NCBI GenBank assembly: GCA_003611745.1 | Contig: RAYF01000036.1 | Coordinates: forward strand, 1-33,548 | Direction: 5' to 3' | Source of the DNA: a bacterium D16-36 | GTDB taxonomy: Bacteria; Bacillota; Clostridia; Lachnospirales; Lachnospiraceae | Length of the DNA stretch: 33,548 nucleotides | In this document: one piece after another, positions 24,073-31,547 of the stretch | How the letters are laid out: each line of letters starts with the position of its first letter | Numbering within the stretch: the first letter of the stretch is position 1 | The notes under the pieces: generated by a model | Seen by the model: only the letters and a program-made list of their open reading frames with translations | Database searches by the model: none | What the model was told of the DNA's origin: nothing | Program-made: the position numbers and the translations under genes

Positions 24073-25119
24073 ATGAAAAAGATATCAGTTATTATACCAG
24101 TGTACAATGCGCAGCACTATCTGGAGGAGTGCCTTGAGTCCGTGCTTCGGCAGACTTTCCGGGATTTTGAGGTGATTTTGATGAATGATGGTTCCACTGA
24201 CGGGAGCCAGAAGATTATAGAGCGCTATACTGCGGAATACCCCGATATTTTCAGGGGTTATTGCCAAAAGAATCAGGGGCAGTCGGCGGCTAGGAACCAT
24301 GCGCTGAAATATAGCGGGGGGGGGTATATTGCATTTGTTGATGCAGATGACTATATCCTTCCAGATTATCTGGAGACATTATATAAGACGGCGGTCAGCA
24401 GGGATTCTGAGCTGGTTATTTGCAGCTACAAAAAGTTTTTAAACGACGGCACGGTTGTCCTGATACGCGACAATACGGAATGGGATATTCCCTTTGGCAG
24501 ATACCGCCATGTTTTTAGCTACAGCCCATGTGCGAAATTAATAAAAAAGAGCCTGCTTACGGAGAAGGGAATCTGCTTTTCGGAGGGGGAAAAAATGGAA
24601 GATGGGCCGTACAGCATTATGACAAACTGCCTTGCAGAGAATGTGGAGGTGATTGATTATTTTGGCTATATGTACCGGATGTACGATGATTCTACGATGG
24701 GGGCTGTCAGGCAGAATGCAATCTCTGCCTCGGACAACCATCTCAGGCTGCCGGTGAGAGGGCTGGAAACTGCGGTGAAGAAGGTGTTAGCGGCTAGCCA
24801 GGATGCAGAATACCAGCAGATGGCAGAGTACATTGCCTTAAAAACAATCGCAGGCTACCTATATGTTTTCAGCAGAAAGGGGACAAGGCAGAACCTGAGA
24901 ATGATATGTGATTTTGCGGAGCGGATGATAGGCACTTATTTTCCGGATATACACAGGAATCCATTTATCCGGCTTACAAGGCCCGCGGGGCTGCCTTTTA
25001 CGCACCGAGCTGCTGTTGTCATGTTAAAGATAACTTACAGGCTGCATCTGCTGTATCCGTTTGCCCTGCTCTATACAGGGGCCGGCAGGGGGAGCAAAGA
25101 GAGGCGGGGGGATGAATAG
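24073..25119 (+). CDS. GT2-family glycosyltransferase with an in-frame G9 tract
   Basis: A 348-residue enzyme: ISVIIPVYNAQHYLEECL (4-21), MNDGSTDGSQ (37-46) and FVDADDYI (88-95). Between these, codons 81-84 read Ser-Gly-Gly-Gly through a run of nine G (24316-24324), at a place where relatives usually have a single residue such as Gly-Glu. Loss or gain of one G would frameshift the enzyme before its catalytic site. GGAGG sits a few bases before ATG 24073. The C-terminal part (about 230-348) is helical. The enzyme may be phase-variable. Confidence 0.85.
   Translation: MKKISVIIPVYNAQHYLEECLESVLRQTFRDFEVILMNDGSTDGSQKIIERYTAEYPDIFRGYCQKNQGQSAARNHALKYSGGGYIAFVDADDYILPDYLETLYKTAVSRDSELVICSYKKFLNDGTVVLIRDNTEWDIPFGRYRHVFSYSPCAKLIKKSLLTEKGICFSEGEKMEDGPYSIMTNCLAENVEVIDYFGYMYRMYDDSTMGAVRQNAISASDNHLRLPVRGLETAVKKVLAASQDAEYQQMAEYIALKTIAGYLYVFSRKGTRQNLRMICDFAERMIGTYFPDIHRNPFIRLTRPAGLPFTHRAAVVMLKITYRLHLLYPFALLYTGAGRGSKERRGDE
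24316..24324 (+). repeat. G9 homopolymer tract inside a GT2 gene
   Basis: Nine consecutive G on the coding strand, in frame as Gly-Gly-Gly at residues 82-84 of the enzyme. Homopolymers of this length are prone to slippage and lie just before the DADD metal site. Any change not a multiple of three stops the reading frame early. Confidence 0.9.
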
Positions 25120-26695
25120 TTTTTTTGAAAACCGTTTTTTCCGGCATAAAAGCGTACTTGTTATCATTCCACATATGGATGATGAAATTAATGCGGCCGG
25201 AAGCATGATTCACAGCCTTGCAGGCATGGAATGCCACATCACAGTGTTGTATACAACAGACGGCAATGATTTTGGGAAGGGCAGGCAGAGGGCAGGGGAG
25301 GCGGAAAGGGCGCTTTCTGTTCTGGCTGGCAGGGGAGTAGAAATAAAGGGACTGAATTATAAAAGTCAGGCGAGGGTGGGTAAGGAACATGAACTCTTTT
25401 CAAAAAGAGGGGAGGCAGTGGGAGAGCTTATCAGGTATTTGAGGGAACAGTGCCCGGAAATTATCTTCTGCTGCGATATGGATGCGCACCCGGACCATTT
25501 ATGCACCTCCCTCTTTTTCGAGGAAGCGCTTGGGGAGGTACTGAGGGAGAGAAAAGGTTATTCGCCGCTTGTATATAAAGGGTTTGCATATGAGACAGCA
25601 TATTTTGCAACAGATGACTTTTTTGAGTGGGGGGGGGATTTAGTATTACATACCAAAAGGAAGTGGCATTTTGGCAGAGACACCAATAACCCGCTGTATC
25701 AATGGGACGAAAGGGTTCGTTTTCCGGTCAGGCAGGAGTGTATCGCCTCGGGGAAGAATCTCGCGCAGAATGTGATACGGAAAGCCCTGTCCATGCATGA
25801 GACACAGAATGCAGCCAGCCATGAGGGGAGGATTATCAACTCGGATGCGGTATTTTTTGAGAGAAGGACGGACAGCCTGCTGTATCAGGCAGAAATTACT
25901 TCGTCGTCGGGGAATGGGGGTTATATTAATGATTTTATGGCGGTGAATCTGGATGATGTGATGAGAAGAAAGCTATCCTATAGGGACTATCTCTGGATTC
26001 CGGAAAAGGGGGACGGGGAGAAATGTATCCGGGCGAAGTTTCCGGAGCCTGTTTTTATAAACAAGATAGTCTGTTATCAAAATATAGAGAAGAGGCATCG
26101 GATTAAGAGGGCACGGATTTCTTTTGGCAGCAGTTATACGGAGGAATGGGATATGGAGGAAGGCTCTGCTGTGCGGATGGTTAAGTGTTTTCCGGATATT
26201 AAGACAGATTCATTGGAATTTAAAATATTTAAGTCCGGTGGGCGGAGGGCTGGCGTCGGCGAGCTGGAAGTTTATTTTGATAAGGGGAAACCCGTCTGCG
26301 ATTTTATCAAGATATTGGATAAGGAAAATTTTGTTTACCAGAAGGATTACCATAAAAAGATAGAGTATCAGGTATACGGTTACAGCAGGCGTTTCGGCAG
26401 CAGCGTGCTTGGGAAGCAGGATGTGGCGGAACATATTTACAAGGACAGGGATGGAAATGAGGTCTTAAGGGTGGGTTTAAGAGGCCATGAGGATGACATT
26501 TACGATGAAGTTATCTTGCGCAAGGTATCGGGATACCAGATGTGCAAAGGATTTTTCCGCAGGGGAGCCTGCCTTTTCCTAAGCTGTGCGAGAGATTTGA
26601 AAAACGCTGCCAGTGTTACATGGAGCAAGTGCAGGATGTTCTGGCGGATTGTGAAACAGCGTGCGGGAAAAGGAGCAGGGGATGAAAGGAGTTAG
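25112..26695 (+). CDS. PIG-L-type deacetylase with C-terminal carbohydrate-binding-like region
   Basis: A 527-residue protein. The N-terminal part (about 13-250) is a PIG-L/LmbE-type zinc de-N-acetylase, with the metal-binding motif PHMDDE (20-25) and AHPDH (125-129). The C-terminal half (about 290-405) contains a beta-rich part with PVFINKIVCYQN and GVGELEVYF, resembling a discoidin/F5-8-type fold. The last 120 residues are not recognised. The gene has G9 in frame (25629-25637). ATG 25112 overlaps the GT2 stop by eight bases, and its ribosome site is a G6 run. It would remove acetyl groups from a GlcNAc-type residue of a glycan or its lipid precursor. No signal peptide is seen, so it acts in the cytoplasm. 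Confidence 0.75.
   Translation: MNSFFENRFFRHKSVLVIIPHMDDEINAAGSMIHSLAGMECHITVLYTTDGNDFGKGRQRAGEAERALSVLAGRGVEIKGLNYKSQARVGKEHELFSKRGEAVGELIRYLREQCPEIIFCCDMDAHPDHLCTSLFFEEALGEVLRERKGYSPLVYKGFAYETAYFATDDFFEWGGDLVLHTKRKWHFGRDTNNPLYQWDERVRFPVRQECIASGKNLAQNVIRKALSMHETQNAASHEGRIINSDAVFFERRTDSLLYQAEITSSSGNGGYINDFMAVNLDDVMRRKLSYRDYLWIPEKGDGEKCIRAKFPEPVFINKIVCYQNIEKRHRIKRARISFGSSYTEEWDMEEGSAVRMVKCFPDIKTDSLEFKIFKSGGRRAGVGELEVYFDKGKPVCDFIKILDKENFVYQKDYHKKIEYQVYGYSRRFGSSVLGKQDVAEHIYKDRDGNEVLRVGLRGHEDDIYDEVILRKVSGYQMCKGFFRRGACLFLSCARDLKNAASVTWSKCRMFWRIVKQRAGKGAGDERS
25629..25637 (+). repeat. G9 homopolymer tract inside the PIG-L gene
   Basis: Nine consecutive G encode the end of Trp and Gly-Gly at residues 173-175, after the catalytic motifs. 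The current length is in frame. Slippage of one base would cut the protein within the deacetylase domain. Confidence 0.9.
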
Positions 26696-26697
26696 GG

Positions 26698-27549
26698 ATG
26701 CTGTATAAAACGTATGACCCGGAGGTGCTGAAAAAAATACAGTCGGTGGAATTAGGGATTTTAAAGGATTTTACAGACTTGTGCGAGAAATATGGGATTG
26801 ATTATTTTGCAGGGGGCGGTGTGGCAATCGGTGTTCTAAGGCACGGTGGGTTTATCCCATGGGATGATGATATTGATATCGGGCTTACTAGGGAAAATTA
26901 TGAGAAGTTCCTGTGGGCGGCAGCGCAGGAATACGGTGATAAATATAAGATTATTAATGCAGAGACGACAGAGAATTATCCCTTAATGACAACGCGTTGG
27001 GCGCTCAGGGGGAGCAGGTTTAAGGAAGAGTGTTTTAAGGATTTGGAAGTTGATAATGGTATTTTTCTCGATTTGTACTGCTATGACAATATAGCGGACT
27101 GTGAATGGAAAATGAGGGTTCAGGGCAGAATCGCATGGTTTTATGGCAAGCTTCTGGTTCTCAGGTATATCAAAAGGCCAACGCTTTATGTGGATGGAAT
27201 TCTGGGACATGCGGTGGGCGCTGCCTGCGCTGTGCTGCATTATGTGATGGCGTTTCTGCATATCTCACCGGGGTTTTTGTACAGGAAGGCAAAAAAGGCG
27301 GCAATGAAATACCAGGACACGAAGACAGGGCGGGTGGCATATTTTTTTGACCCCACGCCGTATACCAGCCTGATGAAAGTATCAGATATTGTGCCGACAA
27401 AGTTTTATGATTTTGAAGGGATTGCGGTTCGTTTTCCAAGGAATCTGGAAGCATATCTGGAAAGAAGGTATGGGGACTATATGACGATGCCGCCGGAGGA
27501 GAAAAGGCATAACCATCCTCCGTATTTGCTGAAGTTTCCAGAGGATTAG
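26698..27549 (+). CDS. LicD-family phosphotransferase
   Basis: A 283-residue protein with the LicD core YFAGGGVAIGVLRHGGFIPWDDDIDIG (36-62). It includes the GG nucleotide-binding turn and the metal-binding DDDID (56-60). YRxE-type residues follow in the C-terminal half. LicD proteins transfer phosphocholine or other phospho-alditols from a CDP donor to a glycan. The start has GAAAGGAGTTAGGG about six bases upstream, two bases after the previous stop. The IspD-like and SDR genes two genes away could make the CDP donor. No choline uptake or kinase genes are in the window, which favours an alditol rather than choline. Confidence 0.85.
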   Translation: MLYKTYDPEVLKKIQSVELGILKDFTDLCEKYGIDYFAGGGVAIGVLRHGGFIPWDDDIDIGLTRENYEKFLWAAAQEYGDKYKIINAETTENYPLMTTRWALRGSRFKEECFKDLEVDNGIFLDLYCYDNIADCEWKMRVQGRIAWFYGKLLVLRYIKRPTLYVDGILGHAVGAACAVLHYVMAFLHISPGFLYRKAKKAAMKYQDTKTGRVAYFFDPTPYTSLMKVSDIVPTKFYDFEGIAVRFPRNLEAYLERRYGDYMTMPPEEKRHNHPPYLLKFPED

Positions 27550-27618
27550 ACTGAAAAAGGTATCCGCCAGTGCGGACGCTTCACAGATTTCAATCTGGAA
27601 AAGGAATGGGGGATAGGA

Positions 27619-28410
27619 ATGTATCAGACAAACCATACATTTGCAATTTGTGCATACGGGGAAAGTCCCTTTTTGGAAGAGTGCATCCAGTCCTGTATCG
27701 GACAGACGGAACGCACCAATATCCTTCTGGCGACATCGACACCAAATGCGTACATAAAGAATTTGGGTGGCAAATATGGAATTCCAGTGTATGTCAACCG
27801 GGGGGAGAGCGGGATTACACAGGACTGGAATTTTGCATATGCAAGGTGCCGCACGGAATTTGTGACGATTGCGCATCAGGATGATATCTACAAGGAGCGG
27901 TATGTGGAATGTGTGTTAAGAAGAATGAAAAGGTCACATAAGCCGCTGATTGCCTTTACGGATTATTACGAGATAAGAAACGGCATGGAGGTAAGGAGCA
28001 ACCGCCTCCTTAAAATCAAGCGTTTCCTTTTGCTGCCTCTGCGGATTAGATGTTTTGCCGGGAGCCGTTTCGTAAGGAGGAGGATTTTATCGCTTGGGAC
28101 GCCAATCTGCTGTCCCTCTGTTACATTTGCAAGGATGAATCTTCCAGAAGAGGTTTTTTTAAATGATTATCTTGCCTCGGAGGATTGGCAGGCATGGGAG
28201 AGGCTTAGCAGGCTGAAAGGAGATTTCCTGTACTGCGCGTCTCCCTTGATGTGCCACCGGATTCATGAGGGGTCGGAGACAACGAAGCTGGTGGAAGACA
28301 ATATCCGCACAAAGGAGGACAGGGAGATGTTTGAGAAGTTCTGGCCGAAGCCGGTTGCAAAATGTCTTGCACGGTTTTATGCAAAAAGTGAGGAATCAAA
28401 CCGTTTGTAA
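27619..28410 (+). CDS. GT2-family glycosyltransferase
   Basis: A 263-residue enzyme: HTFAICAYGESPFLEECI (6-23), no canonical DDGS at the second site, and IAHQDDIY (85-92) as the metal-binding motif. The C-terminal third contains ASEDWQAWERL (about 187-197), a GT2 acceptor-site-like helix. A G6 run occurs at 27800-27805. It has the ribosome site GGGGGATAGG. Its N-terminal site diverges from the other GT2s, so a different nucleotide sugar is possible. The frame overlapping its 3' end on the same strand is not a gene. Confidence 0.8.
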   Translation: MYQTNHTFAICAYGESPFLEECIQSCIGQTERTNILLATSTPNAYIKNLGGKYGIPVYVNRGESGITQDWNFAYARCRTEFVTIAHQDDIYKERYVECVLRRMKRSHKPLIAFTDYYEIRNGMEVRSNRLLKIKRFLLLPLRIRCFAGSRFVRRRILSLGTPICCPSVTFARMNLPEEVFLNDYLASEDWQAWERLSRLKGDFLYCASPLMCHRIHEGSETTKLVEDNIRTKEDREMFEKFWPKPVAKCLARFYAKSEESNRL

Positions 28411-28528
28411 TACATTTCAGGTGGGAGTTCCTAAAGGAATCAGAATCAGGAAAGGCAAGGATAAGTTTGAAACAATCAAGCTGTTTCATGACATATTGGT
28501 GCCCTTCGCAGAAAGGCGGATTATAGAA

Positions 28529-29257
28529 ATGAGAAAAAATATAGCAGTGATTTTTGCAGGCGGTTCCGGCGTCAGGATGAACACCAGGGCGAAGCCGAAG
28601 CAGTTTCTGGAGATGAACGGGAAACCTATTATCGTCCATACGCTGGAGTACTTTCAAAATAACAGCGATATCGCGGGGATTGTCATTTCCTGCATCGGGC
28701 AGTGGGTGAACCATATGGCGGAGCTTGCGGAAAAATACCATCTGGACAAGATAGTAAAAATCGTCAAAGGCGGTTCTACAGGGCAGGAATCAATTTATAA
28801 CGGGCTTTGTGCTGTAAAGGAGCTGTATTCCTCGGACGATGTGGCGGTTCTTGTGCATGACGGCGTGCGCCCGCTTATAACAGATGATTTGATAAGCAGG
28901 AATATAGAGACGGTATGGCAGTATGGGAGCGCCATCACAGTAACTCCGGTTACAGAAACTGTCGTAGTCTCGGAAATGGGAGGGAACCTGCAGGATGTGA
29001 TAGAGCGCGACAACTGCTTTTGTGCAAAAGCACCGCAGACATTTAAGCTGGATGATATATTGGCGGCGCATAAGCGGGCTATCGCAGATGGCAGGAATAA
29101 TATGATTGACTCAGCAACCCTTATGCAGTCCTATGGCTATAAACTGCATCTGGTGGAAGGCCCGGTGGAAAATATTAAGATTACAAACCCGCCGGATTTT
29201 TATGTATTCAGGGCACTGTACGAGGCAAGGGAGAATTCACAGATTTTTGGTATCTGA
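28529..29257 (+). CDS. IspD/TarI-like cytidylyltransferase
   Basis: A 242-residue enzyme with VIFAGGSGVRM (7-17), KPKQF (22-26) and HDGVRPLI (110-117). These are signatures of IspD and TarI, which attach CMP to a sugar or alditol phosphate. ATG 28529 is chosen because GAAAGGCGG lies about nine bases before it; upstream frame extensions overlap the previous GT2 gene. IspD and TarI cannot be separated by these motifs. The setting inside a glycan cluster with LicD and an SDR favours a TarI- or Abp1-like role (pentitol or pentulose phosphate to CDP derivative) over isoprenoid synthesis. Confidence 0.83.
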   Translation: MRKNIAVIFAGGSGVRMNTRAKPKQFLEMNGKPIIVHTLEYFQNNSDIAGIVISCIGQWVNHMAELAEKYHLDKIVKIVKGGSTGQESIYNGLCAVKELYSSDDVAVLVHDGVRPLITDDLISRNIETVWQYGSAITVTPVTETVVVSEMGGNLQDVIERDNCFCAKAPQTFKLDDILAAHKRAIADGRNNMIDSATLMQSYGYKLHLVEGPVENIKITNPPDFYVFRALYEARENSQIFGI

Positions 29258-29318
29258 GGAACGGACTGTTAAGAAATTTGAGAAAAGCATTCAAAACAGA
29301 GAAAGACGGGGTATAGAA

Positions 29319-30383
29319 ATGAAAGTGACAAATAACAGTATCTTACAGGAGGATATTGAGGCAGTTGTCAGAGGCAGGATGGTTAACTGGGAGCAATTTG
29401 CAGGAAAGACAGTCTTAATTACAGGTGCAACTGGCTTGATTGGCAGGCAGTTTGTGATGGGCATTTTGCTGGCAGGGGAGCAGTTTCATTTTCCTGTAAA
29501 GGTAATCGCATTAGTCCGCAGCATGAACCGGGCAAAAAAGGTCTTTAGTGAGCTGCTTTCATGCAGCAATCTAAGTTTTATTGAACAGGATATTGCAGAC
29601 AAAATTCAGGTTGGCGGCCCGGTGGATTATATTATCCATGGGGCTGGCGTGACAGACTCACGTTTCTTTGTGGAACACCCGGTGGAAACAATTGAATCAA
29701 GCGTGAGGGGATGCAGTAACATTCTTGCATTTGCAAGGGAGAAGAATATTCAATCAGGTGTTTATCTGTCCACGATGGAGGTTTATGGCATTAATGAGAA
29801 AGGCATTCTGTCGGAGGAAGATTTTGGTTATATGGACCCTGTCAAGGTGAGGAGCAGTTACCCGGAGAGCAAGAGGATGTGTGAATGCCTGTGCCGTTCC
29901 TATGCGGAGGAGTACCATGTCCCGTTTAAGATTGCTAGGTTGACCCAGACATTCGGGGCAGGTGTGGAGAGGAATGACAGGCGTGTATTTGCCCAGTTTG
30001 CCAGAGCAGTTATGGAACAAAGGGATATTGTATTATTCTCAAATGGGGAGACGGTGCGCAATTATTTATATACGTCGGATGCCGTAACAGGAATTTTACT
30101 TCTGCTGCTCAGGGGGGAGACGGGACAGGCATATAATATGGCGAATGAGGATACGCGGATATCTATTTATGATATGGCGCAGATGCTGGTGCGTGAGTAC
30201 GGGAATGGGAGCATGGGCGTGCGCGTTGAACTGGAAGATGCAAAGAAGCACGGTTTTAACCAGACTGCGGAAACCTGCATTACCTGCGGCAAAATAAAAG
30301 AGCTTGGCTGGCGGGCAGCAGTGGATTTGAGGCAGGCTTACGACAGGATGATTCGCTCCATGCGGGCGGAAGAGGAGGACTAG
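29319..30383 (+). CDS. SDR-type NAD-dependent epimerase/dehydratase or reductase
   Basis: A 354-residue extended SDR. The Rossmann motif is GATGLIG (36-42); the catalytic pair Y-x-x-x-K is YPESK (181-185) preceded by SS; RLTQTFG follows near 210. These residues are intact. The start ATG 29319 has GACGGGG upstream. Such enzymes change sugar nucleotides, and beside a CTP-dependent transferase they can reduce a CDP-keto-sugar to a CDP-alditol, as with pneumococcal Abp2 (CDP-arabinitol pathway). It could equally be a dTDP-, UDP- or GDP-sugar epimerase. The neighbours favour a CDP substrate. Confidence 0.8.
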   Translation: MKVTNNSILQEDIEAVVRGRMVNWEQFAGKTVLITGATGLIGRQFVMGILLAGEQFHFPVKVIALVRSMNRAKKVFSELLSCSNLSFIEQDIADKIQVGGPVDYIIHGAGVTDSRFFVEHPVETIESSVRGCSNILAFAREKNIQSGVYLSTMEVYGINEKGILSEEDFGYMDPVKVRSSYPESKRMCECLCRSYAEEYHVPFKIARLTQTFGAGVERNDRRVFAQFARAVMEQRDIVLFSNGETVRNYLYTSDAVTGILLLLLRGETGQAYNMANEDTRISIYDMAQMLVREYGNGSMGVRVELEDAKKHGFNQTAETCITCGKIKELGWRAAVDLRQAYDRMIRSMRAEEED

Positions 30384-30388
30384 AGGTT

Positions 30389-30931
30389 TTGGAAAATTAC
30401 AGTATGTATGACAATATCGTGGTAATTATCCCTGCATTTAACCCAGATTCTAAAATGATAGGCCTGGTGCGGGATTTGTTTGGGGCCGGGCTGCGCCAGA
30501 TTGTCCTTGTGGATGATGGGAGTTCTAAAGAGTGCCGGAAGTATTTTGAAGCTGCAGAAGAAGAGTTTGGATGCAGGGTATTTAGGAATGCAGTTAATAT
30601 GGGCAAAGGACGGGCTTTGAAAAATGGCTTTAATTACATTCTAAACGAATACCCCGATTTGGACGGCGTAATTACAGCGGACAGCGACGGGCAGCATACG
30701 GCGGAGGACATTGGGCGCTGTGCAGATCTGTTGTTGGAAAAGCGTGATAAGAAGGTAATCTTTCTGGGCACAAGGGATTTCGATGCAGAGGGGATTCCTG
30801 CAAGGAGCCGCTTTGGGAATAAGATTACCAGAATTGTCCTGAACTTATTTTGCGGTGTGGATATTTCTGACACACAGACTGGTCTTCGAGGTACGGGGGG
30901 GGTGTTTTATGTGATATACTTTGTTGCATAG
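30389..30931 (+). CDS. GT2 domain of a GT2-GtrA protein, truncated by a G8 frameshift
   Basis: A DPM-like GT2 domain: VVIIPAFNPDSKM, VDDGSSK, ADSDGQHT, and SDTQTGLRG at the end. Relatives of this type continue with GERYEYEMNMLIEA and a GtrA membrane domain. Here the frame breaks after LRG: TGGVFYVIYFVA and a stop at 30929. One extra G in the run at 30895-30902 would join it to the GtrA frame. The start is TTG 30389, with GGAGG eleven bases upstream; ATG 30404 is an alternative. The present product would lack its membrane anchor and probably not work. This is either a phase-off state or a sequencing slip. Confidence 0.78.
   Translation: MENYSMYDNIVVIIPAFNPDSKMIGLVRDLFGAGLRQIVLVDDGSSKECRKYFEAAEEEFGCRVFRNAVNMGKGRALKNGFNYILNEYPDLDGVITADSDGQHTAEDIGRCADLLLEKRDKKVIFLGTRDFDAEGIPARSRFGNKITRIVLNLFCGVDISDTQTGLRGTGGVFYVIYFVA
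30895..30902 (+). repeat. G8 tract at the GT2-GtrA frame break
   Basis: Eight G follow GGTAC in the codons for Thr-Gly-Gly. With nine, the GT2 frame would run directly into GERYEYEMNM and the GtrA part (13 residues between LRG and GERYEYE, the spacing I expect for this family). The current length is off by one. Confidence 0.9.
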
Positions 30932-30951
30932 GAGAACGGTACGAATATGAA

Positions 30952-31467
30952 ATGAATATGCTTATAGAAGCTTCCGAGAAAAACATAGCACTGGAAGAAT
31001 TTCCTATATCAACTATTTACATAGAAGATAATGCTTCCTCGCATTTTAACCCCGTAATGGATTCGTTTAAAATATACCAGACAATTTTAAAGTATTCTTT
31101 TTCTTCCCTGCTGACGACAGTGATAGATTTTGTACTTTTTAGCATTCTCATTGGAAGCGGCATGAAAATAATTTCAGCTACCTATCTGTCGAGAATGTGT
31201 TCTATGATAGTTAATTTTGCCATAAATAAAAAGATAGTTTTTGGCGTGCAGGGAGGGCTTGGCAGACAGTTTTTGAAATATGGCATTTTAGTAGCAGTAT
31301 CGGGAACGGTGTCGGCATTGATGGTACAGGCAATGGCGGGATATCTGCGGATGCCGCCTTTGTTGTGTAAAGCCGTCGTGGACACTCTGCTGTATTTTCT
31401 TAATTATTATGTACAGCGTACTTTTATTTTTATCAGAGGGGGAAGAGAAGATGGGCATGAGAGATAG
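30952..31467 (+). CDS. GtrA-type membrane domain (3' part of the split GT2-GtrA gene)
   Basis: A 171-residue segment in the -1 frame relative to the GT2 part. It begins with the tail of the GT2 domain (GERYEYEMNMLIEA lies just before the ATG) and carries IYIEDNASSHFNPVMDSFKIYQ, a typical linker. Four membrane helices follow (about 43-165, from SSLLTTVIDFVLFS). GtrA-type domains move or anchor polyprenyl-phosphate sugars. No ribosome site lies before ATG 30952, so by itself it is probably untranslated. It needs the phase-on tract length. Confidence 0.75.
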   Translation: MNMLIEASEKNIALEEFPISTIYIEDNASSHFNPVMDSFKIYQTILKYSFSSLLTTVIDFVLFSILIGSGMKIISATYLSRMCSMIVNFAINKKIVFGVQGGLGRQFLKYGILVAVSGTVSALMVQAMAGYLRMPPLLCKAVVDTLLYFLNYYVQRTFIFIRGGREDGHER

Positions 31468-31547
31468 GGAGACGGACTGGACGGTTTTTGACTGTTTCTT
31501 ATTACTATGTATTATTTGAGCCGTCACAGGCGGTATGGAGGATTAAA

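Noticed and set aside
28265-28528. Long upstream extension of the cytidylyltransferase frame
   Set aside because: It overlaps the 3' end of a GT2 gene, reads as low-complexity Arg-rich sequence, and the family start with a ribosome site lies at 28529.
30895-30902. Programmed ribosomal frameshifting at G8 instead of phase variation
   Set aside because: No downstream pseudoknot or internal ribosome-site-like element was evident; a genetic switch or a sequencing indel explains it more simply.
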